DNA from: Artocarpus heterophyllus
Taxonomy: Eukaryota; Streptophyta; Magnoliopsida; Rosales; Moraceae
Length of the DNA: 64,000 nt
Assembly: GCA_025403435.1 (NCBI GenBank)
Contig: CM046341.1
Location: 14,097,219 to 14,161,218 of the forward strand
Reading direction: 5' to 3'
The notes below the pieces were generated by a model. The model made no database searches and was not told the origin of the DNA. It saw nothing but the letters and a program-made list of their open reading frames with translations. Below, one piece after another: positions 46,810 to 57,371 of this stretch; position 1 is the first letter of the stretch; each line of letters opens with the position of its first letter. The translations under genes and the position numbers were made by a program.

Positions 46810-47448
46810 TTAGAGAGAAAGATCCCAATCTCGTTTGCGTTTTTCACAGAACTTTGATGTTGCAGTGTCCGTTTCAGGATCAATCACGTGCATTTTTTCG
46901 AGCAATTCATCTACAGTAGTGGCATAGATAAAAATCTTTCTTCCTGACTCATCAAGAAACTTTTGTTCCACAGCATGATCTAAAAAACTAAGCAAACTGT
47001 CAAAGTAACCATTTATATTTAACAAACCAACAGGTTTAGAGTGTAGTCCTAACAATTTCCAACTAGTAATGGCAAAAAGTTCCTCTAGAGTTCCTAAACC
47101 TCCAGGTAAGGCAATGAAAGCATCAGAAGCAAACTCCATGTCTCTTATTCGCTCAGGCATGCATGCAACTATTTTTTCAACACCAATGGTAGGACCACAT
47201 AAACGACTTTGAGCAAGGACACCTGGAATAATACCTAGAGCTCCAGTACCTCCAGAACGTCTTCCAGTAGAGACAGTACCCATTAAACCTAGACTACCTC
47301 CTCCATAGACAAGATTTATCTTTTTCTTAGCCAAGACATAGCCTAAATGAAATGCATTTTCTATGTAATCAATGCCTCTTCATGATTTAGAACCACAAAA
47401 CACACAGATTTTGTTGAACTTTAAAGATGATTGGGACAAGGAATCCAT
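46810..47448 (-). pseudogene. LOG: LOG copy of element B (one nonsense codon)
   Basis: Colinear with the element A gene over 213 codons including the stop, from the ATG at 47448. Codon 23 (47380-47382) is TGA where A has GGA. The rest is open, including the PGGLGTLEEL signature and the arginine segment MPERIRDM. This copy has GLMG where A has GSIG; GLMG is the usual LOG wording, so each copy carries its own changes from a common source. A downstream Met in frame (start at 47334) would give 174 residues lacking the FCGS glycine loop, probably inactive. A TATA-like box is kept at 47545-47551. Confidence 0.88.
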
Positions 47449-47930
47449 GATAGTTTCTAAGACTAAGACTCTTTTTTCCTTTTTTTATTTTGAATGACTC
47501 TATCTTACAAATTCGCTCTGAGAAAAACTTACGAACTGAAAGGATTTTATAGACACCTAAAGAGAACGTTGGGTAAAATTAAATAAAGACCACTGTGATG
47601 ATAGACAAGGACAGATAAATATGACACTCCTGCAGACAACTTGTACCTGACAACACTATTTACCTTTTGACAAACTGGACTTTACTGTACAACTTTTGAC
47701 AAATGGGACTAAATTTTTAAAATTCGAAGCAAAGCTTATCTTACACGACACACAAGACACCTACCGAATATAATTATGCATCTGACAAAAGAAGAAAAGT
47801 CAAGATATCATTATTATAAGATAAACGGTACAATCACAATTATTAAACAACAACTGTACAAATCACACAAAAATAAAAATCTTTTTTTTGATGAGATTTT
47901 ATTCGAGAATGAGTTGAAGAAAACTTTTGT

Positions 47931-47977
47931 TCATCAAAACGCGTTTCTAGAAATTCCGTTACTCAGCCGTTTTGATT
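47931..47977 (-). other. hairpin H4 of element B
   Basis: Arms TCATCAAAACG and CGTTTTGATT; one outer pair is lost relative to element A, and the loop edges GCTGAG and GAAACG are kept. Confidence 0.6.
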
Positions 47978-48069
47978 ATTTTTTTCATTAAAACCATGAT
48001 CATACCTCGAATAAATTTTCAATCAAATTTTTTTTTTGGACAAACACACAGAGAAACAAAGAAAATACC

Positions 48070-48624
48070 TTACAGACGTTGTTCTGAAGTGGAAGGATCA
48101 TGAGTCTGTTTTCCATCTAACATTCTCGTAAACTGAACAGTTGGGTCTTTTAGCGTCAGATTCCCAAGACGTTCTTTTTCTTCATGAAATTGAGGCCAGA
48201 GTTGTTTCATAGCCCCCCAGACGTATCCACTTGGATGGGACTCAAGAGAAACTCGGAGATCTTCTAAGTTTTCATTCCTAAGACCATTTTTACAGAACTG
48301 AATTTTATCTTCCCTATTTCTAGATATGAAACCAGGTGAGGGACATTTTCTAGAACAAGTTTGACGAGAACATTTATGACATTTTGACTCCATACGACGA
48401 GCTCTTCTTTTTCTAGCACACAGACTTGTACCCATACCAGGCAAGCCTACATTATTTACATCACTTGAACGAGCAAGACCTTCTATGTACATCTTGATAT
48501 CAGTAGGAAGCTTAAAACATGAAAGTACCCAAAGATGAGCGACTCTAGTTTTATACTTCTTTCTGATCTCTCTTTGAGAAAGTGAAGGGAAATATTTCTT
48601 TAAGTGCTCATATTTCAGATCCAT
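48070..48624 (-). CDS. ORF4 of element B: cysteine-rich virus-NABP-like protein
   Basis: 184 codons from the ATG at 48624, fully open. It keeps the KLPTDIKMYI segment, the GMGTS turn, the ARKRRARR run and all four cysteines. Differences from the element A copy include P3 to L, two changes in the TRVTRLW region, G92 to R inside the cysteine cluster and a changed extreme C-terminus. That two separately inserted copies stay open, while gag and LOG have broken, hints at recent spread or selection. Function unknown. Confidence 0.7.
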   Translation of the reverse strand: MDLKYEHLKKYFPSLSQREIRKKYKTRVAHLWVLSCFKLPTDIKMYIEGLARSSDVNNVGLPGMGTSLCARKRRARRMESKCHKCSRQTCSRKCPSPGFISRNREDKIQFCKNGLRNENLEDLRVSLESHPSGYVWGAMKQLWPQFHEEKERLGNLTLKDPTVQFTRMLDGKQTHDPSTSEQRL

Positions 48625-49084
48625 GATTGACAAATTGAGATTCTTGAGAGTGAATTGAAAGCTTTAAGAGAGAGTTCGAGAGAGAATTGTGAAGAATTTC
48701 GTGGAAGTAGAAGGAAAGAAGATTGAAAAGTGTTTGAAAGATTGGAGAATTTTGAAAGAGTTTTGAAGAATTTCTTGGAATTTTAGCGAGAAGACAGAGA
48801 AAATTTGAGAGAGAGAACAAGAAATTTAGAGAGAGAAAGAACAAAGATTTCTGAGCTGGGATGCACAGTAACAGATTTTATAGACAAGGGGTGGACTTCT
48901 GTTCAGACACGGGGAAGCTTACTCAGACGCACGTGAGAGTAATGGGCTGAACTCAAATGGGCCAAAGAAAAGTAACCTAACAGATTACTCAGACATGAAA
49001 TTTTTTTTTAATTTTTTAATTTTTTTAATATTTTTTTTATTTTTTTTTGAGATCTAAAATTCAGAAAAATTCATCGAAGATTAT

Positions 49085-49176
49085 TTCATTAAAATGTGTT
49101 TCTAGAGGCCGTTGATACAAAAATACCAACTAATCGTGCTGATTATAACCTCCATAATTTCTACCATTTTAATGAA
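49085..49176 (-). other. hairpin H5 of element B
   Basis: The 12-bp arms are kept perfectly; the single loop-edge change (CGTTTC to TGTTTC on the plus strand) lies just inside the stem. Confidence 0.6.
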
Positions 49177-49268
49177 TTTTTGAAATTATTTTTCTGATTT
49201 TTAGGAAAAACAAAGAAAATAGAGATACGACAAACAAAAAAAACAAAATAATAAAGACAATACAAACA

Positions 49269-49454
49269 TTAATCTATAACTATGATTTCAGTTTTCAATT
49301 CGGAGTCAGAATCGTCAATGTGGATGACTGTTGGAAGAGATGCTCTAAACCTTCCCAAAAGATAGCACTCCCAAAAAGTTAAGTTGCCAGCAGCTGCAAA
49401 GAATTTTTGCTGAAATTCTTCTTCATCCATGGGATCATACATGAGGTCATCCAT
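49269..49454 (-). pseudogene. ORF3 of element B, N-terminally deleted
   Basis: Only the last ~61 codons of ORF3 remain, joined at 49454-49456 to leader sequence by the gag-protease deletion. The tail with VIHI-DDSDSE and EIIVID is kept. A Met at the junction could still start it. Confidence 0.6.
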
Positions 49455-49662
49455 AGTAACTACTACAAATAGTAACTTACAGAAAATGCATGCAGATTTC
49501 TACGTGAACAGTACTTAATACCTACAAAACAGAAGATATTAACAAAAGAAAAGAAATAAAACAAAAGAAAAGAAAGAAAAGTTAGTAATATATAAAAGAA
49601 AAATAAAAAAAAGAAAAAGAAAATATATTACACAATATTATACTGCACTAAAAACAATACCT

Positions 49663-49680
49663 TCCCCGGCAACGGCGCCA
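49663..49680 (-). other. Element B primer-binding site, tRNA-Asp type
   Basis: The plus strand reads TCCCCGGCAACGGCGCCA, the 3' end of plant tRNA-Asp including CCA, so the element strand is its exact complement. It lies 6 bp inside the 5' LTR. Confidence 0.88.
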
Positions 49681-49686
49681 AAAACT

Positions 49687-51851
49687 TGGTCTCGCGTCTA
49701 TTTACGCATTTTAAACTAACCTCAAGTATAAGGTTGTCTCAAGTAATATTTTCTCGGTGAATCTGAGGTCGAACCCACAAGGAAGGATTTATTCAGTTCC
49801 AGTACATGTATTATATTAACTTTTTCTTTTTATTTAAACTGAAAAATTTGAGGATTAATATTTATTATTCACAGAATGTATTTACAATATTTACACATTT
49901 TTTTTACAACATTTTTTCATCTTTAGATTTTGATAATATGGAACTTTAATAACAAGAAACGCAATTAATAACTTAAGCAGAGTAACAACAATAATAACGA
50001 CAATTTAAAGAAGTGAAACAGCAATAATAACAGGGCTGAGGTTCAAAGGTTCCGTTCTGACGATTATCTTTAATATATTTTAGTTTCTCTTTTTATTTAT
50101 TAGTTAGTTTAAGTATGCACTATGCCATCCTATGTCGACAATAAATCAAGAATTACCAAGCATTTATTGTGCCATTCCATGTCTATAATACAGCAAAAAC
50201 ACAACTTAATAAATAAGCAGCATTTCAACATAACTTAACTAAAATAACAACCAAGATAGTGAGTTAAGCATTTACCAAGTCATTCTCTGTCTACGAGTAA
50301 TCAAGGTCCTCCCAAGCATTATCCGTGCCAGTCTATGTCGTCGATAAATCAAAACCGTAATTTTGGCAGAGCTCTAGCTAAGAAAATATTGAAATTCTAG
50401 GTTTTCTAAGAGAATATTTTGGCATTACAACAGCTTAGAAAACTAAGAAAAACCAAAAATATTTAAGATAATTTTGCCAGAATTTTCCCTTCTCCCCTCA
50501 GCTAAAAAGAAATTTAAAAAGACATAATTAATAAAATACTACTTATATTATTGAGCATAATTTTTACAACACAAACTAAAAAATATTTTACAAAAAAAAA
50601 AACTAGATTAAAAACTGAAATAAAAACTAGACTATAATTACTACAATAACATTTTTATGCTGCGGAAGGCTCTCCGAAGGCTCTCCCAAGGCTCCCCTCA
50701 ACTGAGGCAAAAGCCTCGTATTTATAGTGATTCGAGATTGCAAACGTCCATTGCTATTTAATGATCTTTACTGTTGAAAGTTGACAATTTTCAATCATTT
50801 GTTCCTTCTCTTCTTCGCGCTGATCCGCGCTCGTGAGTATGCGAATTTGAGTTTGTAATCTAGTGTGATGCAGACCAGATCAGCACAGAACAGGCACGAT
50901 CTGAACCGTTCAAAATGAGATCCGAAGGCTGTCAAATGCGGGTAAGATGGGCCCAGGTTGGAACAGTGGAACCGAGTTTTCAGGACCGTTAGCTCAGTCT
51001 CGGTATTCGCATCGAATGGCTAAGAGAGAGGATGAATGTGGTCATGACCGCACGTGATCCAAGACGGTCTGAGACACTCCACTGACACGCTGCAGCTTGT
51101 AGGTGCACGCGCCAATCATATCTTGACACGTGGACTACACTTTGAGATTCTGCTGACGCACCGAATGACGCGTTGACACGCGTCTCTTCCTCAGACGGCT
51201 GAGATTGATTTGGCAGTGAATTTGATGGCTCCCATTACGCCACGTGTCCTCTGCATTTTGAATTTTGAATTTTTCAAGGATTTTTGATGATTTGATGTCC
51301 TGATTTTATCCGTTTTGGTGTCGTTTTGCTCCAGTTTTTCCTCCAGATTTCAAATCTAAAATCGCAAACATTCTAATATTAGTTATTTTACAAACATAAT
51401 ATTTATTAAAAATATTTATTTTACAATAAAACACACAAAAATAGATAAAAACTCTTAAAATTTCCAGTCTCTTGCGGTTGAGCACAGATATAATTTTTAT
51501 GACTTGGAAATATTTTTAAAAATTACTAAAAATATAATAAGACATATTTATAAACTTAAAACACACTACCAAACACACTAACACTCAAAATAAAATAACC
51601 GCATTACATTTACGGTTCTGACTATTTACAGACTAGACACTTATTTAACACACTGAAATGACTCTAAAAATTACCAAAAATTCTATAAAACATAAAAACA
51701 TACTAAAAACATATTTTTAAACACATTTACACACTAAGACACAAAAATACTTATTAACACAAAATGCTATTAATTAGAGAATTTAATGAGAAATATAAGC
51801 GTAAATAAATGATTTATGCCTCAAAAAATGTACACTTTTACAGTCTCATCA
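49687..51851 (-). repeat. Element B 5' LTR (2165 bp)
   Basis: Full length, with TATA box at 50719-50726, CACGTG boxes at 51127-51132 and 51241-51246, and palindrome at 51040-51049. In contrast to element A, this 5' LTR keeps its promoter region and could in principle transcribe the cargo genes. Confidence 0.92.
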
Positions 51852-52179
51852 TCGACCATATTCGGCCTACCGAAGTCTCAAGTTCGGCCTGCCGAACTGT
51901 GGGAGCAAATAGTTTTAAAGGGAGCAATTAGTTTTAAATGATGTGATGTGATATGGGTTGTGATTTTACTATTTGGTATATTTACTTTATTAAAGCAAGT
52001 TTATGATCAATTTTAATGTGTAATTAAATTATGGATTAAGTTAATGTATGTTGTTTAAAAAAAATATATGTATGGATCCTGGTTATGATTTTCTTAACTA
52101 CGTTTACATTTAAAGTTCAAATAAGTATGTAATGTATGAATGTAACGACATCTGTGACGTCTGTAAGGGGGCCGTTACA

Positions 52180-52425
52180 CCCCACCCCCACTACCCCCCA
52201 CCCCCCTCTTCCCCATAGCGCGCCCAGCCCCTCACCCCCCGCGCCCCCCTCGCCAACCCCCCCTCCCCCACCCCTCTCTTCCCCCTCGCGTGCCCAGCCC
52301 CCCCACCCCCCGCGCCCCACCAGCCCCCCCCTCGCCCCCCCCCCCCCCCCCCCCCCCCCGCGTACCCAGCCCCCCCCACCCGCCGCGCCCCCTCGCCCAG
52401 CCCCCCCACCCTATACCCGCTCCTT
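52180..52425. repeat. C-rich minisatellite, right part
   Basis: It continues the tract cut at 40013. It includes a run of about 28 cytosines near 52330-52359. Confidence 0.85.
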
Positions 52426-52935
52426 GTCCATCTGTGAAATTGTGTAATTAAAGTTGTAAAGATGTGCATAATGTGTACTATGTGAGGATATGTAAATATG
52501 TACAATTAGAGTTGGAATTATGAGAATCTATGTAATTTGTGGAATTATATATGTAATTGAAATTGTGAATTTTTCAATATATGTAACATGTGAAATGAAA
52601 TGATTTTGTGAAATTATGTTGTTGAAATTATAAACTTGTGAATATGTGAAGATTTGAATACGTCAAATTATGTCAATATATGTAAAGTTGTGAAGATGTG
52701 TAATATGTGAGGTTATGTAAATATGTGTAAAATGTAAAATTATGTGAATATGTGCAATTTGTGAAATTAAATATGTAATTGAAATTCTAAATTTGTGAAT
52801 AAGTGTAATAGGTGAATTAAATAAATATGTGAAATTGTGTGAAAATGTAAGAAATGGAATATGTGAAGATGTGAATATGTGTAGTTTGTGATTTAATATT
52901 AGTATGTATGTGCTAGTTTTGGAATACTTTGCACA
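52426..52935 (+). other. CACTA non-coding/intron-like stretch
   Basis: AT-rich, with many words of the type ATGTGAAATTATGT at irregular spacing. It ends TTTGCACAG at 52936, a good splice acceptor for the following coding part. Confidence 0.5.
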
Positions 52936-52941
52936 GGTACA

Positions 52942-54232
52942 ATGTCTCACCCCATTGATAGTGACGAGTACGAGGACGGGTACGAAGACTGCACTCTATC
53001 TTCATCGCAGTATAGCAAGGGAAACCAACGTAGTAAGCCACGAACGTGAATCGAATTTGATCCAAAAGTAGACTTTGAGCGAAGGGGTACATTAATGAAA
53101 AAAATTCATCGGATAAGAAAGAAAGGTTTAAGAATTGAAGTAACTTTTGATTCAAAAGGCCAACTAGAAGGTGCACCCGGCCATGAATTAAGCAGTTGGA
53201 TCGGAGTCCTCAGTCGAGAGCACGTTCCGATATGGATAAAAGATTAGAGGTCTAAGGATTTAGACAAAGTAAAAGATGTGATTTGGAGAGAGATATATGT
53301 AGCTTTCACAGTCGAGGATTGGTATAGGAAAAGGGCTTTGAAGGTTTGTGGCCAATTAGCAAAGGGGTTTAGATCCGACCTCTATGTTACCTTCGTACAA
53401 CCATACCTTTCTATTCCGGAGGAGGATGAGAATGTATATAAACGGCCTCCTATAGTAGTACAGTACTACCCCTCCATAAACGATGATGATTGGGAAGCTT
53501 TTGTGAGGTATTGACATTCGACCGAATTCCAACTGCTATCATCAAACGCAAGAAAAATGCGAGTGGAGAATGAATACTGCTCTATGGTTGGCCGAGTCGG
53601 ATATAGAGAGCGCGAGCAATCCTTGGTATGTTAATATCTTACTCATATTACATATATCAATTATTCTGTCATTACTATGTTGTTAACATAGCGTAACACA
53701 GTTTGCAAAGACGGGCGTGCTACCAACATGGGAGGAGTTGTGGGTCAAATCACGTCAAGGTCCCGATGGCCAGTTCAAAAATCCAAAAGTAGCAGAAATT
53801 GAGAAATTGATTGTAAGTTTACTGACCACAAACAATTAATTTGTAATTTAATACTAGATCAAGGATTGCTTAAATAACATGGTTGTGTTATTTTACGAGA
53901 TGAATACACAAATGCAACAAAGTCAAGGGAGCTTCCAATCAGTCGGTAATGATGACATTTTGACGAGGGCACTAGGGAAACCGGAACATTCAGGACGTGT
54001 CCGTGGTCAATCGAAGTATGTGAAGCAGTCTCAATACTTTGACCTTCAATTAGGTACTTCAAAATTGAATTTTGAAATGTCAAAGATGCAGATGGAGATT
54101 GCAGAACTGTGGGGACTTGTGACGGAGCTCATTTCCCAAGGACGTGCCAAGTCAACGGATGATAGCATCTCACAACACAATAGCGTCAAATCTAGTTGTA
54201 ACCCTCCCAATAATGTAGCAGAAGGTCCATAA
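52942..54232 (+). pseudogene. CACTA Transposase_24-like (TnpA-type) gene, 5' part
   Basis: Starts MSHPIDSDEYEDGYED. Exon 1 (to about 53622) shows the plant transposase pattern GAPGHELSSWIGVLSREHVPI, then DVIWREIYVAF and YYPSINDDDWEAFVRY, but has stops at about 53047, 53245 and 53513. Exon 2 (about 53703-53812) reads LPTWEELWVKSRQGPDGQF and ends at GTAAG. Exon 3 (about 53880-54232) reads NDDILTRALGKPEHSGRVRG and a coiled-coil-like stretch KLNFEMSKMQMEIAELWG. This protein type binds the subterminal repeats of CACTA elements. The stops make this copy dead. Confidence 0.78.
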
Positions 54233-54239
54233 GCTCCAG

Positions 54240-54870
54240 AAGTCCAATTGTCACCTCCTCGTCAAGAGCCCGAACAATGTAAGCTCTTTGTTGTGGATAG
54301 AGTTAATGGTGGGTGTGCACTTGTTGTGCTTGGAAAGGTGTGGATGAAGAGTCTTCCAAGTGATATAGTTCATGGACAACTATTATGGGAAGAGAACGTG
54401 CGCGTTAGCATCACTACCATCAGAGTTAGAACAGCAGCTTGAAGCAACAACTATGGGTGAAGCAGCCGGAAGCTTTGTCACATGGCCGAAGAGGTTAGTT
54501 GAAGTTATCGTATTGACGAAGACGAGTCAAGCGCCTAGCTATGTTCCACAAGATCTAAGCAGAAAGAAACTCTAAAAAAAGACAAGCTCTACAAAAGCAA
54601 GAGAATCACAACCTGAGGTAGAACAAGAATAAGAGCAAACCGTTGCTAATGAGCAACTGCAAGCATTTAACTTCGCTTTAATACCTCAAGAATTTATGCA
54701 GTTAGCTCTATGCGTACATTCTTTCATGCGCAATGGGTCGACGATTTAGTGCCTAATACCGGTAAATGTCACTGGCAATGAATTCCCTATCTATGTGGGG
54801 TATGAAGACGTTTACTACTTCATCAACTTTGATAAAATCGAGGCAAACTATATTTTTGTATACCTCAGGT
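54240..54870 (+). pseudogene. CACTA gene, middle part
   Basis: It reads CKLFVVDRVNGGCALVVLGKVW then SDIVHGQLLWEENVRVSI, a domain often found between the Transposase_24 and Ulp1 parts of plant CACTA proteins. Further on comes NEFPIYVGYEDVYYFI. Frameshifts separate the blocks. Confidence 0.6.
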
Positions 54871-54936
54871 AATAACTTCATCTGTATTTCATTTTTTTTT
54901 AAAATATAGGTAGAGTTATAAGGTGCTTTCAAATAA

Positions 54937-55600
54937 TTGACTTTTTTTTTCTATTGTAATTTTTTGGTAGAATATTGTGAACTTCAAGGCTTGGCACAAA
55001 ATTTCGGCTTCATATCTTCGGCCATTGTTTCAAGTGCTGCAAGAGACCTACAGAGTGATCGTAGAGAGGGTGCCACATTACTCCTCCACCTAGTAGCTCA
55101 AGCACCGATGGGGAAATTATTCTTCCTGCTATACAATGTTGGAGAACATTGGATATTGGGACTTATTTCGCTATGGGAGGACCAAATATATTGGTTTGAC
55201 CCCCTCGGACACCCCCCACGTGAGGATTTTGTATCAATCATGAGATTGTAAGTATTAATATTCTCTTATAAATTTAAATTAAATGTTTTTAATCCCATAT
55301 ATTTGTATCATCTATTAATTCATTTAAAAATGACACATTGTTAGGGTACTTAATGATTGGAAGCTTTAAGCGTAAAGTGGTGTCACAAACTGACCGAACG
55401 GAACACTATATTCCAAACGTAAGTGTCCAAGACAACAAGGAAATGTAGAATGTGGTTTTTTTATTCTACGTTTCATGCGAGATATAATTACAAGTGGTAT
55501 ACAAGCCTTAGGAAAAAAGGATTTTTATATACATACGGATATACATGAAGTTAGATTAGAGTGGATACAATTTGTAAATATGTATGTGCTCTTTAGATAG
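54937..55600 (+). pseudogene. CACTA Ulp1-like (C48) cysteine protease domain
   Basis: Two exons, about 54937-55248 and 55343-55600, separated by GTAAG...AG. The catalytic set can be read: His in GEHWILGL (55147-55149), Asp in WFDPL (55198-55200), Gln in CPRQQGN (55433-55438), Cys in NVECGFF (55451-55453). This is the C48/Ulp1 triad plus oxyanion Gln. Ulp1 enzymes remove SUMO; in plants many CACTA and MULE proteins carry such a domain fused at the C-terminus. Stops between the Asp and Gln parts and upstream stops make expression unlikely. It ends near WIQFVNMYVL. Confidence 0.8.
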
Positions 55601-55794
55601 ATAGATGGAGATAGTAGATAAACAATTGTTAAAAATAGCTCAAATGTAAATGATCATGTAAATACCTAGAAATTTCAATATACTCTAATTTTTGTATGCA
55701 ATTAGGGCCTTGTTGTAATAGATAACACGGGACTGGCCATCCCGCGGGAAAACAAAAATTTTTGGTGAATATTTTTTGAGGGGAATACCAATTT

Positions 55795-56155
55795 TCCATG
55801 ACGGTTTTACGAGAAACCGTCGTGGAAAGGTGGGATTCCATGATGGTTTTTTGCAAAACCGTCGTGGAAAGGGGAGGATTCCACGATGGTTTTTCACAAA
55901 ACTGTCATGGAATCCCCCCCTTTCCATGATGGTTTTTCGTGAAACCGTCGTGGAATCCCCACTTTCTATGATGGTTTTTCGTGAAATAGTCGTAAAATCC
56001 CACCCCATTTCACCTCTCATTACGCCAATTTTCGTATTACACGATGGTAAAAAACTGTCATGAAAACTCCACGTTGTACCATAACTGAAGCTTTCACGAC
56101 GGTTTTTTGACCGTCATGGAATTTTTTCACAATGGTTATAAACCGTCGTGGAATA
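55795..56155. repeat. CACTA right subterminal repeats
   Basis: Inverted and direct copies of CCACGACGGTTT words, as at the left end, with hairpin-forming pairs such as TTCCACGATGGTTTTTC...AAACCGTCGTGGAA. Confidence 0.8.
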
Positions 56156-56161
56156 CACATG

Positions 56162-57120
56162 ATATTTTACTTGCAATCAAGGATAAGGGTTGCTACATGA
56201 GATAAAACAATTTCTTTCTAAAAACTTTGATATGAAAGATATCGGTGATGCATCTTATGTAGTTGGCATAAAAATCCATAGAGATAGAATTAGTGGTATT
56301 TTAGGTTTGTCTCAAGAGACCTATATCAACTAAGTTTTAGGCAAACTTTAGTTGAAAGATTGTTCACAAAGTATAACTCTCATTATGAAGGGTGATAAAT
56401 TTAATTTGAACCAGTGCCCCTAAAATGATTTTGAATGGGTAAAAACTAAGAACAACCCATATGTTCATCTATTGGAAGCCTTATGTATGCTTAGGTCTTC
56501 ACAAGACCTAACATTGCATTTGATATGGGAATGTCATGAATATATCAGATTGATCAAGGTATGTACCACTAGAAAGTTGCAAAGAAAGTTATAAGGTACC
56601 TTTAAGAAACCAAAGATTGCACGCTTAGATATAGACATACTGAAAATTAGAGGGAATTGGCTACTCTGATTTTGACTTCACTGGCTGTGATGATTTATGA
56701 AAATCAGCATCTCGATATGTTTTTATGTTTGTCAATGGAGCTAAATCATGAAAAGCGCAAAGCATACTATGATTGTTCCTTCCACTAAGGAGGCCGATAT
56801 CATGTTTTGAGGCTAGTTTGTATGGTGTATGGATGAAGAGTTTCATTTTTGCACTTAGAATTGTTGATTCGAATTCTAGGCCATAGAGAATATATTGTGA
56901 TAATTCAGTTGCAATTTTTATAGCTAAAATTAACAAAATCAGTAATCAAAGCAAATACATCGACATTAAGTAGTTGGCCATAAGGTAATGTATTAAAAGA
57001 TAAAACAGTGGTCATTGAATAAGTTAACACTGAATTGATTATAGTTGATCTCTTGACTAAAGGCATGCCACCATTCAAATTTAAGAATCATATGGGTTAA
57101 GAACAAATTTATTTCCAATG
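56162..57120 (+). pseudogene. copia-2 reverse transcriptase end and RNase H
   Basis: Directly after the CACTA the frame resumes with DILLAIKDKG, then FLKTLIxKISVM-like and SQETYIN pieces. RNase H is marked by IVPSTKEADIM (about 56770-56805), and the end resembles DLLTKGMPPFKFKNHM. It is full of stops. Confidence 0.85.
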
Positions 57121-57371
57121 AAACTCCATTTCGGTTGTGATATTTTCTTATATTTTATTTATATATACATTCATTTATTTCATTGAGAAATACCTAAAAA
57201 AAAGGAACTAGAATAAACATAAGGTTTATTTATTAAGAAATATGGAATAATGTTAAAAGACATAAAACATCATAATACATGGAAAATACTACTTGTTCTA
57301 AGAGGATCTATTGCCATGATTCATGTATTTATTTATTAACAGAGTGTATGAGCCAAGTAGAAAAACGTAAG

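Larger units (their letters stand above)
42777..51851 (-). mobile_element. Element B: second copy of the LOG-carrying LTR element, gag-less
   Basis: Same family and orientation as element A, 9,075 bp. Flanks are CCGAC (42772-42776) and TCGAC (51852-51856). In element sense: 5' LTR 51851-49687, intact tRNA-Asp primer site 49680-49663, a short leader, truncated ORF3, ORF4, LOG with one nonsense codon, non-coding part, then a 135-bp copy of the right-hand flank, and the 3' LTR 44954-42777. Gag and protease are absent through a 3,037-bp deletion relative to element A. Confidence 0.92.
40014..52179 (+). mobile_element. solo LTR in the CACTA C-rich tract, split by element B
   Basis: Ends are TGTAACACCC (40014) and GGCCGTTACA (52179), with a perfect 5-bp duplication CCCCA at 40009-40013 and 52180-52184. 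Without element B it is about 3.1 kb. It carries the CGGCCTGCCGAA cluster (42626-42776 and 51862-51900) and end sequences like the Tekay-type LTRs elsewhere in the window. No gag or pol is present. Confidence 0.87.
38127..56158 (+). mobile_element. CACTA (En/Spm) transposon, split by a solo LTR
   Basis: The left end is CACTACTACAAA, followed by dense subterminal CCACGACGG repeats (to about 39510). The same repeats recur at the right end (55795-56155). Inside are a TNP2 relic, a Transposase_24/Ulp1-type gene on the plus strand and a C-rich minisatellite. The insertion site repeats ATG (38124-38126 and 56159-56161), and removing it restores the copia-2 sequence for Tyr-Val-Asp-Asp-Ile-Leu-Leu. 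The right end does not show the expected inverted CACTA terminus, so that end is damaged or the exact edge differs. Confidence 0.85.

Noticed and set aside
52136..52447. Proline-rich frame in the right C-rich tract
   Set aside because: Low-complexity artefact of poly-C, and it crosses a transposon junction.
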